In this document: positions 45,558 through 56,461 of the stretch, in pieces
Position numbering within the stretch: the stretch's first letter is position 1
How the letters are laid out: each line of letters begins with the position of its first letter
Source of the DNA: Coprinellus micaceus
Taxonomy: Eukaryota; Basidiomycota; Agaricomycetes; Agaricales; Psathyrellaceae
Length of the DNA stretch: 64,000 nucleotides
NCBI GenBank assembly: GCA_951394405.1
Contig: OX596341.1
Location: 620,001 to 684,000, forward strand
Reading direction: 5' to 3'
Program-made: the position numbers and the translations under genes
Notes under the pieces: model-generated
Told to the model about the DNA's origin: nothing
The model's input: the letters and a program-made list of their open reading frames with translations, nothing else
Databases searched by the model: none

Positions 45558-46267
45558 CTACTCGCGCTCACCCCGGCGGGTCTGACCCCTCCGCGGCACT
45601 TTGATATGCCGAAGGAGATACCACAGCAAGCTTCCATTGGGGACACACTCCCTTGGATAGATCAAGCCATGCTTGCGTGAGTACATTGCGAGCTCCTCCT
45701 CGGTCTCGAAATTCTGCATCTCCCCGTCCTTGATACGTGGTGTCAGGAGCTCGACGATGTTGACATGGGTCTCCTTGAATTTCTGGTGGCAAATTCAAAT
45801 TAGGTATGTAAAATTCGCATTCGGCACAGTTCACGCACCGTGCGAGCGTCCTCCAAGGCAGTCGGAAGTGGCTCGATTCCAATGCGCTTGCAGAGCCTCT
45901 GCCAGGCCCTAATATCATCCACCTGCTTCCCAAATTTCACCCCAAATTCCTCCGCCATCGCCATGCCAAATGCCTCCCACAACTCTCGCGACCCGGGATC
46001 GTCCCTGTGTATCTCGAGCTCACGATTGAGACGCCTGAATTCGAGCGTCGGGGACTCCTCGGGGTCGAATATGAAACCCTGTTCCTTGAATCCCTCGAAA
46101 AACTCGGCGAGGGGGCCGCCCTCGATCGGCGCGAGGTCGATTTTGAGTTCGACCTCAGGCGCCACAGGTTCTGCACGGCGCCGCTTGGTTCGGGTTCGTT
46201 TTCGTTTTGCAGGTGGTTGTGCCCTTGTGCTTGGCGCCGGCTGCGCCGGTTGGGCCTGCGACGACAT
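45558..46267 (-). CDS. Unrecognised helical family, copy C (single domain, most compact)
   Basis: Two exons (46267-45839 and 45782-45558), phase-0 intron of 56 bp, 217 residues. A 45-residue N-terminus has a strongly basic block (AKRKRTRTKRRRAEP), which could be a nuclear localisation signal. The domain follows: PLAEFFEGFKEQGFIFDPEE, SPTLEFRRLNRELEIHRDD, AMAEEFGVKFGKQVDDIRAW and QRLCKRIGIEPLPTALEDAR, then after the intron ETHVNIVELLTPRIKDGEMQ, FETEEELAMYSRKHGLIYPR, SLLWYLLRHIKVPRR, ending QTRRGERE. This is the cleanest statement of the family: about 80 residues before the intron and about 60 after. Its closest relative here is copy B. A motif in its upstream region (near 46508) recurs at the same distance upstream of copy D. 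Confidence 0.8.
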
Positions 46268-46743
46268 GGAGTAGCTGTGCTAAATAGATAACGATGTACG
46301 AAGGAGTGGCCGGTCAGAGGCAGAAGCAGGGAGATGCACTTTGCGGCTCCTTGGTTCGTCTCAGGGGTGGTGGCGGTTCTGAAGAAGGCCCGAGTGTGAC
46401 TCGGGAGCCAATTTATGCTGTCACTCTATTCATTGTACTTATTTGCTTTGTCCCGATACGACGTTGTCATGGGGTTCCGGAAAGGACGTAAATACTCACC
46501 ACTTGTGGTCAAGGGGGTCATGGGACTGTCATGGGACGTACACGATGAGCGTGCCAGTTTGATCTAAGCGCTGTGGTACGATCACCAGAGACTCAGGTAC
46601 AAGTACACTCACTCTAATAAACCTTGGGGTCTTCTGGGCTCTTCTTCTTCGAAAGGCCAGAATATCCAGCTTGCTCTTCACCTCAGCTACTACTTCCGAT
46701 GGATCGAGGAGCAGTACAAGGTATCATCTCCGTTATATTCGGC
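46268..46743. other. Intergenic between copies C and D
   Basis: 476 bp. It contains AGGGGGTCATGGGA near 46507, matched upstream of copy D. No gene is recognised. Confidence 0.5.
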
Positions 46744-47888
46744 TTAGTCCGTCCAGATGTGCCGAAGCAGGTACCAAAGAATACCCCCGGTCTCGACAAA
46801 TACTCTAGGAAAAGTCAGCCCCGGTCTGCTGCGAGTGTATTCTGCCAATTCCTCCTCGGTATCGAACGTTTCCATTTCTCCATCCGGAATCCGAGCCATC
46901 ATGAGCTCGACGATGTTGACATGAGTCTTTCGGAATTCCTGTAGTGTCACCAATTAAATGCCGATGACTAAAGGGAGGGGAAGGAGAAGTAGGACCCTAG
47001 ATAAGCACTTACAGCGCGCGCCTTCGCCAGTGTCGTCGGGATCGGGTCAATACCGATGCGCTTGCAGAGTCTCTGCCAAGCCGCGAGGTCGTCCATGTTC
47101 TTCCCAAACTTGATCCCAAACTCTGCCACCATTGCCTTTCCAAATGCCTCGTACAACGCCTTCGACTCAGGGCTGTCTTTCTTCAGCCCAAGGAATCCGA
47201 ATTGGAGGCGTCCTAATTCGAGAAGCGGGAGCTTGTTAGGATTGTATTTGAAGCCCGGGGCCCTGTTCTTGTACTGGCCAAAAAACCGGGCCAGAGCACC
47301 CTGTTCTAGCTCAGGAATTTCTGCTGTTGGGGACGGGGGACCTTTGGGCCCCCTTTGACTTTCGGACTTAAATCTTTTGTGCGATTTGGCGTTTGTGGAT
47401 GAAAGGGGTGGATCGGTCGGAATACTACGAGAAGACAAGGAAGGCGGAGACATATGAGAGGGATATTGGTGACTGTTGGGTTCCACTGGGGAGGAAGGGT
47501 GAGAGGTGTTCCGCGCTGCCGCCGACTGAGCTATCTGGAGGAGGGTTCCGAAAGGGGGGCTTCGTTGCGGGGCCTGGCTCCGGGCCTCAGCCGACTGTAC
47601 AACATCGAAAAGGCTATCTAGTGATAGCGACCGCGTATTGTGGTTGCGGGTTCTCGCAGAGTTAGCAGCCTGGTGGAGGGTCTCCAATGTAGGTGACGAC
47701 GGTGGGCGAGCGGTACGCTCCTCTGCTGAATGAACAGCTTGTTGCAGCATTCCGAGTACCGCGTCAGGAAGGGGAGGTCTAGACGCCTTTCGCATCCTAG
47801 CTGAGTGAAGGACCATGTGAAGAGGAGAGTGGGTAGACCTTGTGCCGGACCCCTGCGAAGGTTCCCCGGTGCCCGGCCTGTTCTCCAT
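46744..47888 (-). CDS. Unrecognised helical family, copy D (with five N-terminal repeats)
   Basis: Two exons (47888-47013 and 46938-46744) with the family's phase-0 intron encode 356 residues. Start ATG 47888 (MENRPGTGEP) is chosen because the frame above begins at TTG. Residues of about 20-140 form five imperfect repeats of about 27 residues with the pattern PxLxxLxQAxxSAxxR: LHMVLHSARMRK, VLGMLQQAVHSAEER, LETLHQAANSARTR, LFDVVQSAEAR and LLQIAQSAAAR. A Ser/Pro linker follows, then the domain: LARFFGQYKNRAPGFKYNPN, MVAEFGIKFGKNMDDLAAW, QRLCKRIGIDPIPTTLAKAR, and after the intron KTHVNIVELMMARIPDGEME and GGILWYLLRHIWTD. No other copy has the repeat region. The repeats look like short amphipathic helices, possibly a partner-binding stalk. 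Confidence 0.8.
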
Positions 47889-48383
47889 GTCGACTGTAGG
47901 AGGGTATGAAAGACGTAAAGCGGGAGAGACGTGAGGCGAATTGAGGGAGCTGTCCAAGGCACCTCCTTGAAATTCGTCTCAGGTAGTTCTGCTTCAACCC
48001 CCGATTCCCCGAAGGGTCGACAAGGCCTTCTTATACGCTTACGCGATCCATTGTACATGTTTGGATTTTACTTCACCTTCAGGGATACGGTGGATTTGAC
48101 AAATTGCGAACATCACCTCGTGCTTGATCGAAGGGGTCATGGGGTCAGCACGGAAGTGCGGGAGCGTGCGAACAATTTAGGCGCCCACTTGGTGCAACCG
48201 GAATGGCAAGGTCTGGCCAGCTAAATTGGTGCCCTTCTTCATCCAGCTCGCTTCTCATAAAACTCCATTCCCACTCTAGCACAGTTACTAAGTATCTATG
48301 GGGTGCTTGGCCGAACGCGATTGCGAGAGATATGTGAAGTTGCACCTTGTTACCTGCGACGGTTTCTCTGCAGATGAAATAGA
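47889..48383. other. Intergenic between copies D and E
   Basis: 495 bp. It contains AAGGGGTCATGGGG near 48131 (shared with the copy C upstream region) and AATTTAGGCGCCC at 48174-48186. A 146-codon open stretch overlapping copy D is a shadow frame. Confidence 0.5.
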
Positions 48384-49644
48384 TTAATTGTAAAAGAGTA
48401 CTCCCGTGGACGTGCGCCTCGAGCCGACAGGAGGAGGAGAGTCTATGTAGCGGAGGAGTGAAGCCAATATCGCTCCTGCTTGGGTAACCCTACTTTGCGG
48501 AAAGATCTTGCGCGTTCTCTTGGAGTACTCGCTGAGTTCCACCTCCGTGTCAAATATCCGGACCTCTCCTTCGTCGACCAGCTCCACAAGGTTGACGTGA
48601 GTGTTGAATACCGTCTATTGTGATCTCAGCGCTGGGAAGATACGATGGGGCCCGGAAAAGCCTACCTCGCGAGCCTCCTCTAGGTTATCTGGAATGGGAT
48701 CGACCTCGAGCCTCTGGCAAAGGCGCTGCCAAGCGCCTAGGTCATCCATGTGAACACCATACTTTCTACCGAACTGGCTCGCCATTGAATTGGAGAAATC
48801 CCTATAAGCTTCCTCGCGCTCAGGACTCTTTCGCTTCCAGCGCATCTGGCGGCATAAGCGATAGAACTCCGACGTCGCGGACTTGCTTGAGTTGTAAGTG
48901 AACCCGGGAAAGTGAGAAAAGAAGGACTTCAACGGGGAAGACTCCTCTTCTTCCGAGTCCGATGAGGGACTCCCCGGAGGTTCGGGTAATGATTGGACGT
49001 TGTCCTGGTCGTCCTCGATGATTGTTGTGAGGCCGACGGAGGTGAAAGCCGCGTTCAAGGACACGATAGGATCTTCAGCTTCATCACCAGCAGCTGGGGC
49101 TGGCGGACCGCCTGCGAGCAGGGAGGTGAGTATGGCACTGGCCGTCGAGCATTGGCGTGGAAATAGCTTTTGCTCTTTGAAAGAGTAATCCTTCAAAGCT
49201 TTGCTGGTCGGGAATGTCGGTAGTTGCCCATCGGGTCCTTCATCTATCAGGTCGATGATATTGAAGTGGGTGCTCCACACCGCCTACAAAATCAAATCCC
49301 AATGAGAGACGCCATTTGTTACAGTAGGGAGGCGACGAGCTCACCTCCTGTGCAGCTTCCAGGCTCTCAGCGGTGGGCTCGATGCCGATTCGTTGGCACA
49401 ACCTTTGCCACGCGGTGGAGTCACTTAACTCCGTCCCATACCTCTCCGTGAACTGGTTCCCCAGGGCGTCAGCGAAAGCCTGACGCAGCGTCGCTTGAGC
49501 GCCTCCCGTGCTCAGAAGACTGAGCGAGTCACACAGCCGGCGAAACTCTGCGGTGGCTGGATTTGTCGGATCATACGCGAATTCTCGGTACTGGCCAAAG
49601 AACCCCCGAAGGTCGAGCACTTGGGAGGGAGATTGAAGAGTCAT
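48384..49644 (-). CDS. Unrecognised helical family, copy E (two complete domains in one protein)
   Basis: Three exons (49644-49345, 49283-48666, 48614-48384), all phase 0, encode 382 residues. Domain 1 runs from LRGFFGQYREFAYDP through TAWQRLCQRIGIEPTAESLE to the first intron, then VWSTHFNIIDLIDEG, KDYSFKEQKLFPRQ and AILTSLLAGG. An acidic linker of about 60 residues (SDSEEEESSP) joins domain 2: LKSFFSHFPGFTYNSS, SEFYRLCRQMRWKRKS, GAWQRLCQRLEVDPIPD, second intron, NTHVNLVELVDEG, LSEYSKRTRKIFPQ and ILASLLRYI. Both introns interrupt the domain at the same residue. The middle exon therefore carries the end of one domain and the start of the next, as expected if two neighbouring genes fused. ATG 49644 begins just before domain 1. 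Function unknown. Confidence 0.8.
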
Positions 49645-50069
49645 GTGTGATAAAGGATTTTGGCCAGTAAGCGCAGTCGGTGGTAGGGGGTAAGGAGCGA
49701 ATTCGAGATGACGAGCCTGAGGGAGATTTGAGTCTCTCTAAGGCTGGCCTCTGGATGTCGTTCGGTCGTTAGGGAACCCCCACCTCATCCTGCGCAAAGG
49801 TTATATGTTATCACCCGAATCAGTTGCACCTGTTTGTCCAACGCCACTTGCCCTGGCCACACGGACCCGGAGACCACGCAAGAAGCTGGAAGAAGGATCC
49901 AGACTGAATTGGCCCGGAAAGCTGGTGCCTTCCTGCCCAAGGAAGAAAATAGCGTCTCAACCAGCGAGAGTCTGAATCTGGGCGTTGCTAGCAAAGGCAG
50001 GTTAGTGGGGAGAGCCAACCCCTCATACACATCAGAAGAATGACAAATGCGCTTGCCGGCGCTTGTTGG

Positions 50070-50194
50070 CTTGGCCAAGCGCCGCAAGCGCTCAAGACCA
50101 CACACTTGTCCAAGGCAGGGGGGGTTTCTTGGGCAAGCCGGCAAGTGTCGCACAAGCGAGATTTGAAGCGGACAAGACTCGACGCTTGCCCAAG
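50070..50194. repeat. Cluster of CTTGNSCAAG palindromes
   Basis: Four 10-bp inverted repeats lie within 125 bp: CTTGGCCAAG (50070-50079), CTTGTCCAAG (50105-50114), CTTGGGCAAG (50128-50137) and CTTGCCCAAG (50185-50194). Many extra CAAGC words surround them. The arrangement could be an array of binding sites for a dimeric regulator or part of a mobile element. Confidence 0.65.
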
Positions 50195-51840
50195 TGCTCA
50201 GGTGTGTGATCAGGGAATTCTCGGGGCATTGCCTGTTCCTTTTCTTCGCGCATTGGTCGGGAGGACAAATTATATGGCATTGTACGGCACTAGTCCTATG
50301 GTACAGTTACAGGTATGACGAAACATTGGGTGACTATTGACGTGGCTACGAGAGATAATGTAGTCCTTGGAGGCATGTAATAAGGCGTGGGCAACGTCCA
50401 CGAAGAAGTCGCTTAGGTCGGGTCACCACAGGAGGGGGCGAAGTTGAAAGAAGGGGGGCTGAGGCGAGAGGGAGAGGTGGACGTAGGGGAGCATGGGCCG
50501 ATTCGCAGCCGTGGCTGAATCGCTGTTCCTGGGCCTGAGGGGGGAAGGGAGTATGGTGGTCAACAAATATGATAATGCAAGCTGAATGCACTATGGGACT
50601 TACACTATCTTCCAGACCTCTGACCCGCTACATAGACACCTAGACAGCTCGTTAGTACAAACGCTCGGTGGTCGGGGAGTTTGTGAAGACTCACAGAGAG
50701 GGTGACGTATGCTCAGCTTCTGCATATGGCCCTCCCACTGCTGCAGCCTCAAGCTAGCCGGAGAGGGAAGAATGGCGCGACAGTTTGGGGGATGGCGATG
50801 GTCAGAGGAAGAGTGACGTGCCTTCCGGAGTTGCCTTTTCGGAAAAACCAACATTTGCCAATGGCCTCCTCGGCGGCAGTCACGACGCCCCCTTCCCTCC
50901 TTCACAAAGGTCGTTGAGCCCTGTCATTATGTACATATAAATATTCAGATACTGTGAGTGTGCCTCTACGCACAAGGAGGTCACATTCAATGTCTTTTCC
51001 TTGGCTACAGTTTAGAGTTTCCACCACCCTTCTCCATACACAATGCGGAACGGACAACGACAGACATGGTATAAGTCCCTACCGACTCAAGCCTTCCAGC
51101 AAGCTCAAAGGTCCTCAAGCGTTAAAGCGTTTCGGCAAGCCTGGGCCAAGCCTTCCCAGGCGGTTAAGCGCAAGCAAAAGTGATTTCATACAAGTCAAAG
51201 TGGTCAAGTTCAAATCAAAGCGATCACAAGTTGTTGTCATTCTTCTGATGGCCAATGGGCGCTAAACCGGCCGTAGGTGTGACTGGTACCCTGACGAGTG
51301 ACCCTCTCGCGTCAAATTGAAATTGAAACGTCGCGACACCCCCGTTTTTCTTTTTCCCTCTTCGCCCTCGAAAATATTGAAAAACACGTCCAGAAATATT
51401 TTTCGTACCATGACTGGACTTGTGACTCCTTCCAGCAAGCCTCCAAGGCGCTGTGACATTTCCGCATCATGTAGAACTTGCTCAGCGCTCAGCTATGACG
51501 GGCTCTTCTCAGTTCATCGCTCATAAATGCATTTCAAAGCGGCAGCCAAACCAATGAAACCCCCATATTTTTGGACCCAAGATACGAGCGACATCGCCCT
51601 AGAAGCCGCACCACATGGCTCGTCGCCTTACGAGAGCAGGACTCTCAATTCTAGCTGATCGTGGAGTGCGCGACTGTCCGCCTCTCTTGGTGCCCACGTT
51701 TTGCCAACTTGTCTGGGCTCATTGATCACAGAAAGCACCTATGTCATGCTGGCGTCAGATTGGAGAAACCCAATATCTCCTGAATCTGTCTTACTTGCCA
51801 GACATTCGGTGAGCACCCTCACCGAATCGACTCCAACGAC

Positions 51841-51848
51841 TATATAAG
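51841..51848 (+). promoter_or_regulatory. TATA box of MARVEL protein 2
   Basis: TATATAAG, about 100 bp upstream of ATG 51947. Confidence 0.65.
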
Positions 51849-51946
51849 ACCTTTGGCCGAATGTCTTACTGGTTTCCCGTCCCTGTTCTCTTCTTCGACG
51901 AACCCACTTTTTCGTCACCCATCTCAAAACATACCACCAATCTACC

Positions 51947-52783
51947 ATGGGCGCACTAGGAATTGCTCGCATCTTCCTGCACTCGCTTTTGGTACGCCCT
52001 TTCCCTCCCTCGATGGTAATTTGTCCTTTGCTAACTCTCCGCCACAGTGGTGTTGCGCTGTTGTGCTGCTTGGGCTGACGGCCTACCGAATCCATTACAC
52101 TAAAGGTCTGGATAATGGTGATATCCTCACATCCAGCAGCCATTTTTACGGTCTGTCTTTCTCGGTGTTGCTCAAGGCGTCTTTGTCATTAACTCGTTCC
52201 TAGATCCGGTTATCGTCGAGCTACTGGTCACTTCCAGTCTCGCAATTATCAGTTCGCTCCTGATGTGAGTCTCGGTAGCCATCCCATCTCTCCGGTCCCT
52301 GACGTCTTGTGCCCGCAGTATCATACTTATCATCAGTACTCGCAAAGGAAGCCGAAGCAGTATGCTCGCGGAAGGATGGACTTGGATTCTCTGGATCATG
52401 TTCCTCGTCGGTGCAGCCATCACCACCGTACGCCTCCCGTTCTATTGTCTCTCGGCCAATACTCAGACTATCTTCAGCACAAATGGTTGCACCTGAAATG
52501 GTGCCGTGGCAGTCAGAAAGTCTGTCGTATTCTCGAGACCATCAAAGCGTTCTCCTGGATATGCTTTGGCCTCACCTCTTTCCTCGTCATCCTCGGCATC
52601 ATCGACTTCCTGTTCAACAAGGGGAAGGAGACGTACCGGTCTAAAGCTGCCCCTGCCACTGCTTACCCCGAGACCCGCACCGCCCAGCCTGTCGCCGCCT
52701 CCACCGCTCCTCGCACTACTGAAACCACTTACACCGAGGTTCGCGCTGCGAACGAGCCCCCTCCTCACACCTCTGCCGTATAA
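51947..52783 (+). CDS. MARVEL-domain membrane protein 2
   Basis: Five exons encode a tetraspan protein of about 200 residues. ATG 51947 lies in ACCATGGGC. Exons read MGALGIARIFLHSLL, then WCCAVVLLGLTAYRIHYTKG, a segment with DPVIVELLVTSSLAIISSLL, then WTWILWIMFLVGAAITT, and a last exon with HLKWCRGSQKVCRILETIKA, FSWICFGLTSFLVILGIIDF and a polar tail ending PPPHTSAV. The last acceptor must be the CAG before CACAAATGG, because the nearer ACTCAG would put a stop in frame. The W...CRGSQ.VCR..E..KAFSW motif before helix 4 is the fungal MARVEL signature and matches MARVEL protein 1 at 30.1-31.0 kb. The two are distant paralogues with a similar intron layout. The role is likely in membrane organisation; the exact function is unknown. 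Confidence 0.8.
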
Positions 52784-53030
52784 ATACACTCCGCCTAATC
52801 GCTCCAACCTCTCTATTCGATCTTCGTCCCGCAGTAACATAACTAGGATCTTTGTGTAACATTAACGTAGTTTAGTAGCTATCTAATGAACTATTCGCGC
52901 TCACTCCCTAGCAAGTCCGGTCTGTCGTTGTACAAGGTGGCGCTGCGTGGTATCATCTATTACAATCCAAGTGCGTTTAGGTCTCCGTCGACTCTGCTTC
53001 ATGCATATTGACCCAGAGGCCCCCCTATCG

Positions 53031-55512
53031 TCAGAGAATCAGCGGCGAATTAAGGGAGGAATGAAGCGATTTGAATCTCACATTCGCGTACAATGTGAGG
53101 TGCACCTTCGGCCACACCTTCTCCGTGCCCTTTCGTCCAGGTGAATTGGCCCAAGAAGCGGGAGGGGCTGCATCTGGGGAGATTGAGGCAAGGTCCAGCG
53201 TCATGTCAGAGAAGCTCTGCAGCAATCTCACGAGCATGTACGACATCTGGTTGTAGGCGTACTGCAAATACACTCCGGTGAGTAAATCGCCTCGAATTCC
53301 CGGTTCGGAGATGCACACCTGTTGGCCCAGGCATATTCGGGGACCGGCGTTGAATGGAAGGAATATAAAGTGGTTCTTGAGGTGATACTTCTGGAGGCGC
53401 TCGTCCAAGAAGCGGTCGGGGTCAAACTCCTCAGCTTCCAAGGATATGAGTTCAAAATCGAGGAAGAACGGGCACTGGATCGTGTCCTTACCATCAGGTC
53501 CCCAGAGATCCTTTCGCCTTTGCATCATGAACACCGAGTATGCGACCCTGTGAAGGGCACGTTAGGTAGTCGTAAACCACATTTCAGGTGCGCTTACTTC
53601 GTGCCAGGAGGGATATAGAGAGGCGGTAAAGAAGGGTCAGGCGAGGGCCAGACAGTTTCGTTGATACTTTCCCGGACATTGAAGGGACTACAGAAAACGA
53701 ATCAGCCGAGTCTGAGTTTCGGGGTGCGTTACACTTACACGGCGGGGTATAAACGAAGAGTCTCTGTTGTGATGCGATAAGTAAAAGATTGCGCCAGTTG
53801 TCTAGTGAATGACACTGACCGTTTATAACGGCGCGCATGTACTTGAGCTCCTTGAGATCGTCAAAGTCCGGTCGACGAACTAGGCCAACCTTTTCAAGAA
53901 CTTCCGCCCGCAAGCGGTCGAGGACGTCACGGTGCTGCGAGAGGAGATAGATGCACCATGTGAGTGTCGAAGCAGTAGTATCGCGTCCAGCTGAGGAGTG
54001 CTCGGTTAGTGACGGGATAAGGAAACCGGGAGAGATGCATACCAATCATGATGTTGAGGCTGCAGATTCATCACATCTATCTATCAGAGGTCGTGGTGGC
54101 GGTATACGAGAGTTGTACGCACATCTCATCCCGGAGAACGGTTGGATCCGTGGTCGATTCGAGCAGGTAATCGAGTAAAGTCTTGTCATCTCGTACTTCC
54201 TTTGTGTCTTTTTCTTGGGAGACGTTCGGTTCCTCGCGCTTTCGTTCTATGGCCTCCTGGACAATAGGGTCGACGTACGACTTGACGATCCTCATAGGCT
54301 CTTCTGTCAGGTCTCGTCTGATCTCGGCCAACGGCCACATCCAGGACATGCGCTCTCTAACGGCGATGATTTCTTGGCATTTGGCGAAAGCCCAGGAGAA
54401 TTCATCTGCAGCTTTCGCGGACGCGCTCTGTTCAGATTCCGTGTTGTCGCGTGAGGTCTGGTGAGGATAGGAGAACCCGGCGGAGAGAGCATTGACACAA
54501 GAACCGAACAGGAAGTCGGTCGCAGTGTCGAGTGTGAATCGAAGCATGACGTCCTATAAATTGGCACAATGATCGTCAGACGATTCTTCTGGGCAATGCA
54601 CAGATGTTCAGATTGGGACACACCTGGAAGTCCACGGGATACCCTTCGTTAAGCCGCTCTTTGATCTTCAGGACCACTTGTGAAGCATGGCGATCGAATA
54701 TGTCGAAGTCGGAGACGCGTTCCCTTGCAAATACTGGCCGAGTTATGGTCCTATGAAACCTAGAACCTTGAGCGAAGGGCTACTTCATGCGAATAAGCCA
54801 AACTCGTACTTCCACATGTCACCTGGAACGGTCAGAATTAATTAACGTTCGCTTCGCTTGTTATCAACTGTGACGCACCGTCTGAATTGAACACCCCAGT
54901 CCCAAGGACTGAGCCCATCGTGACGTAAAACTTGGGCCCTGTCCACGGTCCATTAACGGAATGTTCTGCCTTCTGGTTCTCCTATAGAACTCACCCTTCT
55001 GGAAGTTGTGGAACTCGCTCGCCAGTATAGCCTTGATGTGTTCTGGTTGGGTGGTGATGAAGAGCTCAGTATGCATCGGGTACATGTCGTAACAAGGCCC
55101 ATATTCTTCCGCAAACTGGTCGAGACCGTCTCCTGTTGAGCGAAGAAGCACCGGTAAGTGGAGGGATGGGGAACGGAATGTACCAGCACTCACCCGGGTA
55201 CCCAAACGCAATGCTATCGAGCGAAATCTTCAAAATATCCAAGTTACACGGAACCTTTCCTTGACACTTTGGTACCAAGCGCGCGCCCAGTTGTGCTGCC
55301 CGTCGTCTCCGAGAGTAATTCCGGTAGACAACGTACAACCTCCCCAACATTGGAGCAGCTACAACTGCACCAGCAACGACCACCCATGCGGGTAGAGGAA
55401 CGTCCTGGCTTTCGGCGACCTTGATAGTGCCATAGTGAGCCATGCCGAGGTATATCGAAAAGTAAGCAAAGCCGCGACCCAGGAAGGCGACCCCTGGGGT
55501 AAGGATGGTCAT
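53031..55512 (-). CDS. Cytochrome P450, CYP63-like
   Basis: About ten exons encode roughly 590 residues of a P450 unlike the tandem trio. Two N-terminal hydrophobic segments ([17 protein letters not shown] and [20 protein letters not shown]) are typical of the CYP63 group, relatives of fungal alkane and fatty-acid hydroxylases (CYP52). I-helix: [20 protein letters not shown]. The ExxR helix ETLRLYP is split from the preceding exon by an intron. Heme loop: [15 protein letters not shown], then [20 protein letters not shown] 55512 ([10 protein letters not shown]) fits the family better than the first ATG at 55545. Introns 53435-53491 and the one following GQQ are both 57 nt and free of stops. 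CYP63 enzymes of white-rot fungi oxidise alkanes, fatty acids and aromatic xenobiotics, which fits the detoxification context. Confidence 0.85.
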
Positions 55513-56461
55513 GGTGTGAGGATGGAGAGCGGTCTGTACCCGCATTTAAAGTAGGGTTTTGCATCGTGCAAGGCTGATGATGCTACGACGACTGCATCAG
55601 GTTGGTGATTAGTGATGGTTCTACACAAGGGGGATGCAAAGTCAAAATTAAAAGCCTGGCCCCGTAAGGCAGAACCACGGTGAATTATCACAAGCTATCA
55701 TTCCCATCAGGACCAATTGCATGCGATATCTGACACTGGGGACTCACCAACGTCGACGACTGCGACTGGCGCTCCTCTTGGATTGACTCATTGAGTCTGG
55801 AAAGGAGGTGGCAGGGAAGTAGAGAGCTAGTTGGTCGCTTCAAAGAGACCAGCTGTCACGGGGGTAACGGCCGCCCACTGTCAATGGAGACTCCGAGGGA
55901 GAGGCCGCACTTGGGCCGGACTCAGCTATATGCCAGTAGAGCATTCGCAATTTCGCATTCCACGCGAAATCCGGAGCTGCTGCAAATCGGGAGATCAAAC
56001 AACTTGACCCCAAACTCGAGAAATAAGCGGCAAGCAGGATACCTGGTCCTCGAACTTTCGGCTAAAGACGCCTGTGAAGAAGTGAGGAATCACAGCTAAC
56101 TCGACGTTAGTGGATTCTACCCTCGTACGATCTTTATGTCGTGATGTATGAGAGATACTCTGGGATCGACGCGAAGACTGGAACGTTCAGCCAAAACTCT
56201 GGGTGAAAGCCTTGGCCTACGACACCTTCTGTACCTCATGGTGCATATTGGGCTGCAAATGACGAAGCTGTGTCCTCCGGGTAAGCCTTTCTGGTATTCA
56301 ATATCTGCCACGATGAGTTGGGAGGGGGAGGATGTGGTCAACGGCGAAAATTAGCGCCCGCCGAGTATAGTGGCCAGCGCGTGGGAACATATCCCGGCCA
56401 ATGCCGAGACTGCCTGGTCGGAGTCGAGTCGAGCGCCTTACATTTTGGCGCCCATTTCTCG
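55513..56461. other. Divergent promoter region of CYP63-like and TFIIIC genes
   Basis: 949 bp. It carries GAAAATTAGCGCCC at 56346-56359 and ATTTTGGCGCCC at 56442-56453, both just upstream of ATG 56462. No gene is supported. Confidence 0.5.

Larger units (their letters stand above)
49645..51946. other. 2.3-kb intergenic region with CAAG-rich repeats
   Basis: No gene is supported. Two zones (50040-50200 and 51090-51260) are unusually dense in CAAGC/GCTTG words, and the first holds four CTTGNSCAAG palindromes. The frames at 49785-50153, 50600-50905 and 51739-52143 lack domain signal. Confidence 0.5.
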
